This document shows positions 52,380-60,480 of a DNA stretch of 64,000 nucleotides, in pieces; position 1 is the first letter of the stretch; each line of letters starts with the position of its first letter. The notes under the pieces were generated by a model that saw only the letters and a program-made list of their open reading frames with translations, was not told the origin of the DNA and ran no database searches. Both the position numbers and the translations under genes were made by a program. The stretch covers positions 434,001-498,000 of the forward strand of contig JAXLYE010000007.1 of assembly GCA_046351595.1 (NCBI GenBank), given 5' to 3'. The DNA comes from JAXLYE01 sp046351595 (GTDB lineage: Bacteria; Myxococcota_A; Polyangia; Palsa-1104; JAEUJZ01).

Positions 52380-53215
52380 GCGACCTCCGCGCGGCCGAGC
52401 GCCCGCTCCGCAACCTTGCGCGCGCGGTCCGCCTCGTCGAGCACCTCGTCCACCGGCGGCAGCTCCTGATCCCACTCGATGATCGTCGGGATCAGGCGCC
52501 CGGCGCGGCGCAGCGTGTGCTCGTACAGCTCCCAGACCGCATCGATGATCGGCCCGATGTGCGTGTCGATGATGACGCCGTCTTGGTGCGTGTGCCCGGC
52601 CAGGTGCAGCTGGCGCACGCGCTCAAGCGGCATCGAGTCGATGAAGGCGCGCGCATCGAAGCCGTGGTTCCGGCTGTTGACGTAGACGTTGTTGACGTCG
52701 AGCAGCAGCCCGCAGTCCGCGGCCGCGAGCGTGCGCCGCAGAAACTCCGCCTCGTCCATCTCGGCGCCCGGCATGTGCGAGTAGAACGTTGCGTTCTCCA
52801 GCACCAGCGGGCGGCCGACGCGGCGCTCGCACTCCTTCACCCGCGCCGCGACGTGCTCGATGGCCTCCGTCGTGAACGGCAGCGGCAGGAGGTCGTGCAC
52901 CGGCTGGCCGCGCACCGAGGAGTAACAGAGGTGGTCGCTGAAGAACGGCGCGTCGAGCTCCTCGCACAGCGCCGCGGTCCGATCCAATAGCTCGCCGTCG
53001 AGCGGATCCAGGCCGCCGATGTTCAGGCTGACGCTGTGCGAGATCGCGGGCCAGCGCTCAAGGCACTCCGATAGGAGGCGCCGCCGCTTGCCGCCGAAGC
53101 ACACCCAGTTCTCCGGCGTGATCTCCAGGAAATCGACGCGCCGCTCGGTCGCGAGCAGCTCCTTGGCGAACGGCCGGCGCAGGCCGATGCCGATTCCGGC
53201 GAGGGGGCGTGCCAT
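52376..53215 (-). CDS. MNIO (DUF692) enzyme, HvfB/BufB-like
   Basis: The 279 residues show the multinuclear non-haem iron oxidase family pattern: GIGIGLRRPFAKELL, FLEITPENW, HSVSLNIGG, SDHLCYSS, LENATFYSHMPGAEMDEAEF, DCGLLLDVNNVYVNSRNHGF, LHLAGHTHQDGVIIDTH and IIEWDQELP. The His, Glu, Asp and Asn ligands of the iron cluster appear in place. Members (MbnB, HvfB, BufB) oxidise cysteines of RiPP precursors to oxazolone or thiooxazole groups that bind copper. The start follows GAGGAGCC. It is preceded by the Cys-repeat precursor gene and coupled to the DUF2063 gene. Confidence 0.9.
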   Translation of the reverse strand: MARPLAGIGIGLRRPFAKELLATERRVDFLEITPENWVCFGGKRRRLLSECLERWPAISHSVSLNIGGLDPLDGELLDRTAALCEELDAPFFSDHLCYSSVRGQPVHDLLPLPFTTEAIEHVAARVKECERRVGRPLVLENATFYSHMPGAEMDEAEFLRRTLAAADCGLLLDVNNVYVNSRNHGFDARAFIDSMPLERVRQLHLAGHTHQDGVIIDTHIGPIIDAVWELYEHTLRRAGRLIPTIIEWDQELPPVDEVLDEADRARKVAERALGRAEVA

Positions 53216-53230
53216 GGCTCCTCACAAAAC

Positions 53231-53268
53231 GAAAAAGGCCGCAGCCACTTTTCAGTCGCTGCGGCCTC
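53231..53268 (-). terminator. terminator between RiPP precursor and MNIO gene
   Basis: On the minus strand a 10-bp stem AGGCCGCAGC / GCTGCGGCCT, extended by 3 bp after a mismatch around a GAAA loop, is followed by TTTTTCG. It sits between the precursor stop (53294) and the MNIO ribosome binding site. A partial terminator here would give much more precursor than enzyme mRNA, a familiar design in RiPP operons. Confidence 0.85.
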
Positions 53269-53293
53269 TAGCCTCTAGTGAAGCTCGAGACGG

Positions 53294-53512
53294 TTACTTC
53301 TTGTCGCCGCCGCAGGACTTCTCGCCGCCCTTGTGGTCGCCGCCGCAGGACTTCTCGCCGCCCTTCTTGTCCTCGCCCTTCTTGTCGGCGCCCTTCTTGG
53401 CCTTCTCGGCCTTGGCCGGCTTCTCCGCCTTCTCCGCCTCGGCAGCCGAGGCCACGGACACGGTGCCGAACGCGAGAGCCGAGACGAGGGTAACAACAAC
53501 CTTCTTGTTCAT
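53294..53512 (-). CDS. Cys-repeat RiPP precursor (HvfA/bufferin-like)
   Basis: The 72-residue protein has a Sec signal peptide (MNKKVVVTLVSALAFGTVSV, cleavage about ASA|AEA), a Lys/Ala/Glu-rich spacer and a C-terminal pair of KGGEKSCGGD units with Cys56 and Cys67. HvfA and bufferin precursors have the same plan: a secreted peptide with repeated E-x-x-C-G motifs modified by an MNIO enzyme with a DUF2063 partner. The mature product probably binds copper or another soft metal in the periplasm. The motif EKSCGG differs from the common EGKCG and has only two copies. A terminator follows its stop. Confidence 0.8.
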   Translation of the reverse strand: MNKKVVVTLVSALAFGTVSVASAAEAEKAEKPAKAEKAKKGADKKGEDKKGGEKSCGGDHKGGEKSCGGDKK

Positions 53513-53734
53513 GACCTTCTCCTTGCGAGGGGGTTTTTGTCAGCGCCGCTCCTGGATTCCGCTCAGGGCCGCACCGCGAACGCAGTATATAGAGGTGCGA
53601 TGACAACAGGGAAGCCCTGACCAGAACGCAGGCCGAATCACGCACGTAGCCGCCTGCCTGCCTGTCGGCCTGTGTGAATGCAGTGACGGTCCGGCGCGCG
53701 TGACGCCGGGCTGCGCTTGGGGAATGATGGCACG

Positions 53735-55048
53735 ATGCCTGAGTCGCCAGACTCGCCGGACTCGCCGGACTCGCCAGACTCGCCAGACTCGCCGGACTCG
53801 CCGGACTCGCCGGACTCGCCGGACTCGCTGGATCTGTCGGACTCGCTCGCGTCGCCCCGCGCCGACCGCGAGCCGCCGCTGTCCGGCGAGGCGGCGGCGC
53901 TGTGGCTGCGAAAGACCGCGGCCGCGCTCGGGCTCGCGCACGTCGCCGTGGCGCCCGCGTCCGAGGTCGAGCAGCACGCCCTCTACCGCGCCTGGCTCGA
54001 TGAGGGCCACGCCGGCGGCCTGACCTACCTGGTGCAGGACGCGGAGGCGCGTCGCGATCCGCGGCAGCTGCTCGAGCGCGCGCGCAGCGTGCTGTGTGTC
54101 GCGGTCCCGTACTTCCACCCGACCCCGGCGCCGCCCCCCGGCGACGGCGAGACCCTGCTCGGGCGCATCGCCCGCTACGCCCGCGCCGAGGACTACCACC
54201 TGATCCTCAAGCGCCGGCTCAACGACCTGGCGGTGCGCGCGGTCGAGCGCCTGGGCGCGGACGTCGCCTACCGCGTCTGCGTCGACAGCGCGCCGCTGCT
54301 CGAGCGCGCGGTGGCGGCGAGCGCGGGCCTGGGCTTCCAGGGCAAGAACACGCTGCTCATCACGCCCGGTCTCGGCAGCTATACGCTGCTCGGCGAGCTG
54401 CTCCTGTCCGTCGAGCTGCCGGTCGGTGAGCCGATCACGCCGCGCTGCGGCACCTGCCAAAGCTGCATCGACGTCTGCCCGACCGGCGCGCTGCTCGACG
54501 CCTACCGCCTCGACGCGCGGCGCTGCATCTCGTATCTGACCATCGAGAACCCCGGCCCCATCCCGCGCGAGCTGCGGCGCGCCATCGGCACCTGGATCTT
54601 CGGCTGCGACCTGTGCCAGGAGGTCTGCCCCTTCAACGCCGCCGAGCGCCCCGGTGACCCCGAGTTCCGGCCGCGCGCCGACAAGAGCGCGCCCGAGCTC
54701 ACCGCGCTGCTCGGCCTGGGCGCGGCGCAGTTCCGGCGGTTCGTGAAGCGCAGCGCGCTGCGTCGCATCGGCCGCGGCCAGCTCTTGCGCAACGTCGCGG
54801 TGGCCCTGGGCAACGCCGGCACCCCGTCGCAGCTGCCGGCGCTCGTGCAGGCGCTCGGCCGCGAGGGGCCGCTGGTCCGCCAGCACCTGGTCTGGGCGCT
54901 CGGCGAGATCGCGCGCCGCCACCCGGCCGCGGCGGCCGAGGTGATCCGCGCGCTGCACGCCCTCCGCCCCGGTGAGCCCGATGCCGCGGTGCAGCACGAG
55001 ATCCGCGCCGCGCTCGACGAGCTCGTGGCGCCGGCTACGGCAGGTTGA
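53735..55048 (+). CDS. queG: epoxyqueuosine reductase QueG
   Basis: QueG reduces epoxyqueuosine to queuosine in tRNA using cobalamin and two 4Fe-4S clusters. From about residue 50 the protein matches: YARAEDYHLILKRRLNDLAV, CVDSAPLLERAVAASAGLGF, QGKNTLLITPGLGSY, and the cluster motifs CGTCQSCIDVCPTGAL and FGCDLCQEVCPFN. The C-terminal HEAT-like repeats (LLRNVAVALGNAGTPSQLPA, HLVWALGEIARRH) are present. The N-terminal 35 residues are an SPD repeat from a 9-bp minisatellite, absent from typical QueG and probably disordered. I use the ATG at 53735; a TTG six codons earlier is possible. The last 14 bp overlap the convergent SMP-30-like gene. Confidence 0.9.
   Translation: MPESPDSPDSPDSPDSPDSPDSPDSPDSPDSLDLSDSLASPRADREPPLSGEAAALWLRKTAAALGLAHVAVAPASEVEQHALYRAWLDEGHAGGLTYLVQDAEARRDPRQLLERARSVLCVAVPYFHPTPAPPPGDGETLLGRIARYARAEDYHLILKRRLNDLAVRAVERLGADVAYRVCVDSAPLLERAVAASAGLGFQGKNTLLITPGLGSYTLLGELLLSVELPVGEPITPRCGTCQSCIDVCPTGALLDAYRLDARRCISYLTIENPGPIPRELRRAIGTWIFGCDLCQEVCPFNAAERPGDPEFRPRADKSAPELTALLGLGAAQFRRFVKRSALRRIGRGQLLRNVAVALGNAGTPSQLPALVQALGREGPLVRQHLVWALGEIARRHPAAAAEVIRALHALRPGEPDAAVQHEIRAALDELVAPATAG
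53741..53830. repeat. 9-bp minisatellite, ten units, in queG 5' end
   Basis: Ten consecutive 9-bp units with consensus GACTCGCCG (variants GAGTCGCCA, GACTCGCCA, GACTCGCTG) encode Ser-Pro-Asp repeats. Length changes keep the frame, so copy number could vary between strains without disrupting QueG. Confidence 0.95.
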
Positions 55049-55976
55049 CGCGGCGCAGCGAGAACGGTGTCGTCGGCGGCCCCGCGATCTGCCCGAACAG
55101 GTGGCCGAGCTGGCCCTCGCTGATCCACGCCGTCTGCTGGTAGCGCACCACCGAGGTCGGCCCCAAAAGCCCCTGCATCAGCGGTGTCGCCGTCGCCGTG
55201 GCGCCGCTGATCGTGACCTTGGAGACGCGGCCCGCGCCCTCGGCGACCAGCAGCGTGCTGTCGGCGAGCAGGCGCATGCCGTCGGGGAAGCTCAGGGCCG
55301 GGGTGACGGTGATGCGCGCGGCGGGGCCGGCCGAGCCGTCGCCCTTGATCGGGATGCGCAAGAGCGCGCCCTCGGTGAACGTGTTCACGTACAGGCCGTC
55401 CTTGCCGTCCCAGGCGATGCCGTCGGCACCGTACGCCATCGCCGAGGTCGGGGCCAGAGCCGCGTCGCTGCTCCACAAAGCGAGCGCGCTGCCGCCGCGC
55501 GGCAGGCGGAAGATCTTGCCGTACGAGTCGGCGACGTACAGGTTGTGCTGTCCATCGAAGGCCAGGTCGTTGCAGAAGCTCTGTGCCGGCAGCGGGTAGG
55601 TGGCCAGCGGCGAGCCGTCGCTGAGCTTGAAGCTTTTGACCGATGGCGCGGTGGCGCCGGTGAGGTCGACCGCGCACAGGTACAGCGCCGCACCCTCGTC
55701 ATCGGCCAGCACGCCGGACACGTTCTTGACGCTGCCCGCGGTCAGGAAGACCTCGGCGGTCGTCGCGCCGGGCGAGAACCGCACCACCTGGCCGGTGCCC
55801 AGGCTGCCGACCAGCAGCGTGCCGTCGGCGGTGATGGTCAGGCTCTCGGGGTAGTAGCTGTCGCCGGGCAGCGTCAGGTTCGCGACGTCGGCGGGGCCGG
55901 TCGGCGCGGCGCCGCAGCCGATCCCCAGCGACACGAGCAGCGGGGCGAGCACGTCCTTGAGCGAGAAGCGGGGCAT
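55035..55976 (-). CDS. SMP-30/NHL-type propeller lipoprotein
   Basis: The 313 residues start with a signal peptide ending in LGIGC (lipobox). Propeller blades follow: YYPESLTITADGTLLVGSLG, FCNDLAFDGQHNLYVADSYG, GADGIAWDGKDGLYVNTFTE, LSFPDGMRLLADSTLLVAEG and LLGPTSVVRYQQTAWISEGQ. This is the SMP-30/gluconolactonase pattern with conserved Asn/Asp metal positions. It may bind or hydrolyse a lactone-like ligand in the envelope; substrate is unknown. It is divergent from the LysR gene, whose product probably regulates it. Confidence 0.8.
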   Translation of the reverse strand: MPRFSLKDVLAPLLVSLGIGCGAAPTGPADVANLTLPGDSYYPESLTITADGTLLVGSLGTGQVVRFSPGATTAEVFLTAGSVKNVSGVLADDEGAALYLCAVDLTGATAPSVKSFKLSDGSPLATYPLPAQSFCNDLAFDGQHNLYVADSYGKIFRLPRGGSALALWSSDAALAPTSAMAYGADGIAWDGKDGLYVNTFTEGALLRIPIKGDGSAGPAARITVTPALSFPDGMRLLADSTLLVAEGAGRVSKVTISGATATATPLMQGLLGPTSVVRYQQTAWISEGQLGHLFGQIAGPPTTPFSLRRVNLP

Positions 55977-56073
55977 GGGATCCTCCTGTTTTTGCGATAT
56001 GCGTGGCCTTCATCAGGCCGACCTGAGCCCCACTCTGAATCACCCTGCCACCGAGGAGAATCTCATAGTATTC

Positions 56074-57000
56074 ATGTCTGTTATGAACAGCGTTCACATC
56101 AGGGACCTCGATCTCAACCTGCTGGTGCTGGCCGAGGTGGTCTTGCGCCACCGCAACCTGACCGCGGCGGCCAAGGAGCTCGGCGTCACGCCGTCGGCGG
56201 TCAGCCACGCGCTCGGCCGGCTCGCGGACTTCTACGGGGCGCCGCTGTTCGTGCGCGCCGCGCGCGGGGTCGTGCCGACGCAGCTCGGCCTGCGCCTTGA
56301 GCCCGAGATCGCGGGCCTGCGCACCGTCGCGCAGCGCCTGCTCGAGCGCGACACCGCGTTCGAGCCGCGCAAGGCCGAGGGCCGCATCTACATCGCCACC
56401 ACCGAGTACTTCGAGCTGGTCATGGGGCCGGCGCTGATCACGGTGCTGCGCACCGAGGCGCCGCTCTTGCAGCTCTGCTTCCTGGAGGCGCAGGGCCCGT
56501 ACTCGTACCGCGCGCTGGAGTCGAGCCAGGTCGATCTCGCGGTGGCCGGCTTCTTCCGCGACCTGCCCGATGCGCTGTCGCGGCGGCGGCTGTTCCGCGA
56601 CGGGTTCGCGACGCTCGCCGGCGGCAAGCTGCCGCGGCGCCGGCCGCTGACGCTCAAGGAGTACCTGCGCGCCGACCACCTGCTCATCACCATGACCGGC
56701 GACCTTACGGGCCGAGTCGATCTGCAGCTCAAGCGCCAGGGCCTGCGCCGCCGCGTCGTGGTCGGGACCTCGAGCTTCGCCTCACCGGCGTGGCTGCTGC
56801 GCGATCAGGATCTGGTGCTGACCGCGCCGCGGCTGCTCCTTGCGCGCTACGGCGAGCACCTGGGCTGGAAGGCGCACCCGTGCCCCGTCGAGGTGCCGGC
56901 GCTGGAGATGCAGATGGTGTGGCACCAGCGCACGCAGAAGGACCCGCTGCGGCAGTGGGTGCGCGAGCGCATCGCGGCGCTGTGCAAGCAGCTGGCGTGA
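56074..57000 (+). CDS. LysR-family transcriptional regulator
   Basis: The DNA-binding domain is VHIRDLDLNLLVLAEVVLRH, RNLTAAAKELGVTPSAVSHA, LGRLADFYGAPLFVRAARGV, a standard LysR winged helix. A periplasmic-binding-protein-like effector domain follows (RIYIATTEYFELVMGPALIT, SSQVDLAVAGFFRDLPDALS). I use the ATG at 56074 (308 residues), 13 nt after GAGGAG; an ATG three codons later is possible. It is divergent from the SMP-30-like lipoprotein, the usual arrangement for a LysR regulator and its target. Confidence 0.85.
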   Translation: MSVMNSVHIRDLDLNLLVLAEVVLRHRNLTAAAKELGVTPSAVSHALGRLADFYGAPLFVRAARGVVPTQLGLRLEPEIAGLRTVAQRLLERDTAFEPRKAEGRIYIATTEYFELVMGPALITVLRTEAPLLQLCFLEAQGPYSYRALESSQVDLAVAGFFRDLPDALSRRRLFRDGFATLAGGKLPRRRPLTLKEYLRADHLLITMTGDLTGRVDLQLKRQGLRRRVVVGTSSFASPAWLLRDQDLVLTAPRLLLARYGEHLGWKAHPCPVEVPALEMQMVWHQRTQKDPLRQWVRERIAALCKQLA

Positions 57001-57016
57001 GGCCGGCGTGCCGGTC

Positions 57017-57544
57017 CTAGCTGCCGAGGCGCATGGAGTAGACCGGCGGCTCGGTGCCGCGCGGGCCGCGCAGCAGGGAGAAGCCCTCGAAGAAGTGGTG
57101 GTCCTGGCGCGCGAGCTTGGTGCCCCAGGCGCGGTGCACCTGGTGCAAAAGGGACAGCGCGGTCACCGGCTCCTTCTGCTCCACGAGCACGTTGGCGTCG
57201 TCGCCGCGGTAGGGGAACACCACGCGCACCCGCCACGTCGGCAGCACCACGTCGAAGAGCGCCTCGGGCAGCACGCGTCCGGCGTCGCCGCCGCCGTCCT
57301 CACCACCTGCACCCGCGCCCGTGCTCAGGTCCTTGTGGTATGCGACGATGGCGGCGCGGAACGCGGCCAGCTCGGGCGGGGCCTTGGTCACGAACGACCA
57401 CGGCACCTTCTGCAGCAGCGCCCGGGGAAACGCCGGCGGCGGCACCTGCGGGATCGTGCCGCAGCGCGGACAGCTGAGCGGCACCCGACCTACGTCGACA
57501 AAGACGGCACCGCACGACCAGCACGTGTGCTTGGCTCGCTCCAT
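57017..57544 (-). CDS. zinc-ribbon hypothetical protein
   Basis: This 175-residue protein begins with a two-CxxC zinc ribbon (TCWSCGAVFVDVGRVPLSCP, CPRCG). The middle is Pro-rich and then helical (FVTKAPPELAAFRAAIVAYH). The end has beta-like stretches (LFDVVLPTWRVRVVFPYRGD, LARQDHHFFEGFSLLRGPRG). No known family is recognised. It converges with the LysR gene and lies 29 bp upstream of the kinase-globin gene's stop on the same strand. Confidence 0.65.
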   Translation of the reverse strand: MERAKHTCWSCGAVFVDVGRVPLSCPRCGTIPQVPPPAFPRALLQKVPWSFVTKAPPELAAFRAAIVAYHKDLSTGAGAGGEDGGGDAGRVLPEALFDVVLPTWRVRVVFPYRGDDANVLVEQKEPVTALSLLHQVHRAWGTKLARQDHHFFEGFSLLRGPRGTEPPVYSMRLGS

Positions 57545-57573
57545 GGCGCGAACCTACCACAGCGCGAGCGGGA

Positions 57574-60426
57574 TCAGCTCGGGCTGCCGTTTCGGAGCGA
57601 GGCTGCGGCGGGGGCGCGCGGGCTCACGGCGTAGACGATGCGGGCGGCCTCGCCGGTCGCGGCGAGCAGGCGCTCGCTCATGGCCAGCGTGGGCGCGGCG
57701 GTCAGGGTGCGGACCGCGTCGCTGACCAGGACCTCGCCGGGGGCCGCGAGCGTCGCCAGCGCGATCGCCTGATCCACGGCCTCGCCGGTCAGCATCGGCG
57801 TCAGCGCCAGGGCTCCGATGTCCAGGCCGGCGGTCGCGGTCAGGCCCTGCGTGGCGGCGGCGGCGAGGATGTCGAGGCCGCACTGCACCGCGCGTACCGG
57901 TCCGTCGAAGTAGGCGACCAGCGAGTGGTCGAGCTGCGAGTCGATGGTGACCGCGCGCGAGCGCACCAGCTCGCGCCGCACGATGTGCAAGAGCTCGACG
58001 GGGATCTGCGCGCCGGCGGCGGTCACGGCGAGCACGCAGCCGGCCAGCGTCGCCGAGATCTGCGCCTCGGGGAGCTGCGACAGGAACGTGTGCAGCGCGC
58101 CGAGGACCGCGTCGCTGTCGCCGGCCCACGGCGCGTGATCCGCGCCCGGCAGCAGGACGAGCTGCGCACCGCGGATCCGCGCCGCCGTCTCGCGGCTCTC
58201 GTCCGCCGAGCGGTGGCGATCCTCGGCGCGGTGCAGGACCAGGGTCGGCACACGCAGCGACGGCAGCATCGAGCGGGGGCTGTGCTGCTCGCCCTGCTGG
58301 AACAGCGCCAGCGCCTCGCTGGGGCTGGCGGCCAGGCGCAAGAAGGCCGCGTACCAGCGGCGGTACGAAGCGTCGCGCGACAGCGACGGCGCCAGCGTGT
58401 CGATGAAGATCGGCCCGCCCCAGTCGCCGCGGATCGCCGCGACCTGCTGCGCGAGCAGCGTCTGCGTCGGCGATGTCGCCGTGCGCGGATCGCCGTGCGC
58501 GGTGCAGCGCCCGCCGCCGTACAGCACCAGCGCGCGCGTGCGCTCGGGCCGCGTCGCCGCCATCACCGCGGCCGGGGTGCAGCCGTCACCCAGCCCGAGC
58601 AGCACCGCGCGATCGACGCCCGCGTGCTCCATGATCGTCAGGATGTCCGCGACCTGCTGATCGACGGTGTTCGGCGCGCCCGTGCCGCTGCGCGAGGACA
58701 GGCCGCAGCCGCGCCGATCGAACAGGATCACGCGCGCGAACGAGGCCAGGTGGCGGAAGAACGTGGCGACGCGCGGGCTCTGCCAGATCTGCTCGATGTT
58801 GGAGATCCACTCCCACGCGATCACCACGTCGATGATGCCGTGGCCGAAGCTCTGGTAGGCCAGGTCGCCGTCGCTGCGCTGGATCCACGTGGTCTGCGGC
58901 GCGAACAGCGGCACCTCCCAGTGGGCGCGGCCGACGGCGCCGAGCGGGAGCGGCTGGCTGGCGCGCACGTTCTCGATGCCGCGCTGGATGAGCTGCGCGA
59001 TGTGGCCGTAGGCCTTGGCCCACGCCTGCGCGGTGCTGTCGGTCCACTCCGGATCGACGGTGGGCAGCACCTCCAGGAGCGCCCGGCCCATCAGGCCGAG
59101 GTGGCGCGGCTGCACCCCGTAGCGCGCGTGGCGCTGGCCCAGCTCGTCGAGGAACGGCAGCAGGCGCTCGGGCTCCTGCAGGCTGTCGATGGTCAGCTTG
59201 AGGGCCGTGGTCAGCATGCGCGCCTGCGGCCCGAGATCCGTGGGGAACATGTCGCGCAGCGGCGGCTCCAGCGCGAAGAAGCGCTCGTAGAAGCGCTCGG
59301 CCAGGACGTCGCCCTGCCGGCTGATCCGCAGGAACGAGGCGCGCACGCGGCCGGCATCGGCGTTGACCTGCTCGGACGTGCCCGACGAGAAGGGCAGGTA
59401 GACCGAAACCAGCGCCTCGAGCTCGTTGCGGATGCTGTCCATCGACGGGCGGTCGCTCGGCGCGCGGCGGATGCAGCGGTCGATGAGGACCGTCAGCGGC
59501 CGCGGCAGCGTCGGCAGCTCCTCGGCGAGGCTGGGCAGATCGTAGCTGTTGACGAACAGCGCCAGCTCGGTCATGGCAAGCTGCGCGTGCGGCAGCTTGC
59601 CGGCGAGCAGCTCGTAGAGCACGAGCCCGAGCGCGTACACATCGGACTGCGGGCTCGCCGGGTGCCCGGTCCACAGCTCGGGCGCCATGAACAGCGGCGT
59701 GCCCATGATCGTGCCGGCGCGCGTCAGCCGGTTCTGCGGCGGCGCCGGCAGCGCTTCACCGACGACCTCGACGGGTCGGGTCGGGTTCAGGCTGACCGTG
59801 CGCAGCGGATCTTCAGGCGCCGCGCCGCCGTCCGTCGCCACCGCGACCGTGCGCTCGAGCTCCATCGGCGCGGTCGCCTCCATCGACGTCGGCGGCGCCG
59901 CGCTGTCGACGAAGCGCGCCAGCCCGAAGTCGAGCAGCTTGACCTCACCGCCGGTGGTCAGCATGACGTTGGCGGGCTTCAGGTCGCGGTGGATGATGCC
60001 GCGGTGGTGCGCTGCGGCCAGCCCGCGCGCCAGCCCGAGCGCGATGCGCAGCAGCCGCATCCAGTCGAGGGGGCGCGGCAGCTCGTCGAGCGGGCGGCCT
60101 TCGACGTACTCGTAGGCGATGTAGGGCTGGCCCATCACCTCGCCGATGCGGTAGATGGCGACGACGTTGGGGTGCTGCAGCCGGGCGATGGCCTTGGCCT
60201 CGCGGCGCAGGCGGTCGCGCGCGTGCGGATCGAGGAAGTTTGTGGCGATGAACTTGATCGCGACCAGCCGATCGAGCGACGTGTCGCGCGCCAGGTGGAC
60301 GGTCGCCATCCCGCCGGTGCCCAGCGGTCGGATGAGCTCGAAGCCGTCGAACGTCAGGCCCGGCGCCGGCCCCGGTCCGGTGCTGTACTCGGACCCCGAA
60401 GGCCCCGATGGTGATGCCCGCCCCAC
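57574..60426 (-). CDS. Ser/Thr kinase - globin - pseudo-hydrolase - pseudo-cyclase fusion
   Basis: The 950 residues start at a GTG; an in-frame stop lies just upstream. Residues 26-345 are a Hanks kinase with GTGGMATVH, Lys58, HRDLKPAN (146-153) and DFG (166-168), so catalysis looks intact. Residues about 355-490 match flavohaemoglobin-type globins: ERFYERFFALEPPLRDMF with Tyr380 (B10), Gln401 (E7), RHARYGVQPRHL with His433 as proximal ligand, and AWAKAYGHIAQL. Residues about 510-780 are the alpha/beta-hydrolase domain often fused to nucleotide cyclases (IWQSPRVATFFRHLASFARV), but the elbow reads GLGDG, without the Ser. The C-terminus is a class III cyclase-like domain (SLVAYFDGPVRAVQCGLDIL, LAAPGEVLVSDAVRTLTAA) lacking the catalytic Asp pair. 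I infer a haem-based gas- or redox-sensing kinase with two non-catalytic ligand domains. No membrane segment is seen. Confidence 0.85.
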   Translation of the reverse strand: MGRASPSGPSGSEYSTGPGPAPGLTFDGFELIRPLGTGGMATVHLARDTSLDRLVAIKFIATNFLDPHARDRLRREAKAIARLQHPNVVAIYRIGEVMGQPYIAYEYVEGRPLDELPRPLDWMRLLRIALGLARGLAAAHHRGIIHRDLKPANVMLTTGGEVKLLDFGLARFVDSAAPPTSMEATAPMELERTVAVATDGGAAPEDPLRTVSLNPTRPVEVVGEALPAPPQNRLTRAGTIMGTPLFMAPELWTGHPASPQSDVYALGLVLYELLAGKLPHAQLAMTELALFVNSYDLPSLAEELPTLPRPLTVLIDRCIRRAPSDRPSMDSIRNELEALVSVYLPFSSGTSEQVNADAGRVRASFLRISRQGDVLAERFYERFFALEPPLRDMFPTDLGPQARMLTTALKLTIDSLQEPERLLPFLDELGQRHARYGVQPRHLGLMGRALLEVLPTVDPEWTDSTAQAWAKAYGHIAQLIQRGIENVRASQPLPLGAVGRAHWEVPLFAPQTTWIQRSDGDLAYQSFGHGIIDVVIAWEWISNIEQIWQSPRVATFFRHLASFARVILFDRRGCGLSSRSGTGAPNTVDQQVADILTIMEHAGVDRAVLLGLGDGCTPAAVMAATRPERTRALVLYGGGRCTAHGDPRTATSPTQTLLAQQVAAIRGDWGGPIFIDTLAPSLSRDASYRRWYAAFLRLAASPSEALALFQQGEQHSPRSMLPSLRVPTLVLHRAEDRHRSADESRETAARIRGAQLVLLPGADHAPWAGDSDAVLGALHTFLSQLPEAQISATLAGCVLAVTAAGAQIPVELLHIVRRELVRSRAVTIDSQLDHSLVAYFDGPVRAVQCGLDILAAAATQGLTATAGLDIGALALTPMLTGEAVDQAIALATLAAPGEVLVSDAVRTLTAAPTLAMSERLLAATGEAARIVYAVSPRAPAAASLRNGSPS

Positions 60427-60480
60427 GGCAACATCACATCCCTATAAGGTCCAGCCGTCAAGCAGCAGCCGGGCGCGCCG

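Noticed and set aside
55035..55048. Convergent overlap of queG and the SMP-30-like gene as a regulatory feature.
   Set aside because: A 14-bp tail-to-tail overlap is common in compact genomes and no special structure is seen.
57925..60414. An 829-codon plus-strand frame opposite the kinase-globin gene.
   Set aside because: Arg/Ala/Val-rich antisense sequence without motifs; the minus frame has an intact kinase and globin.
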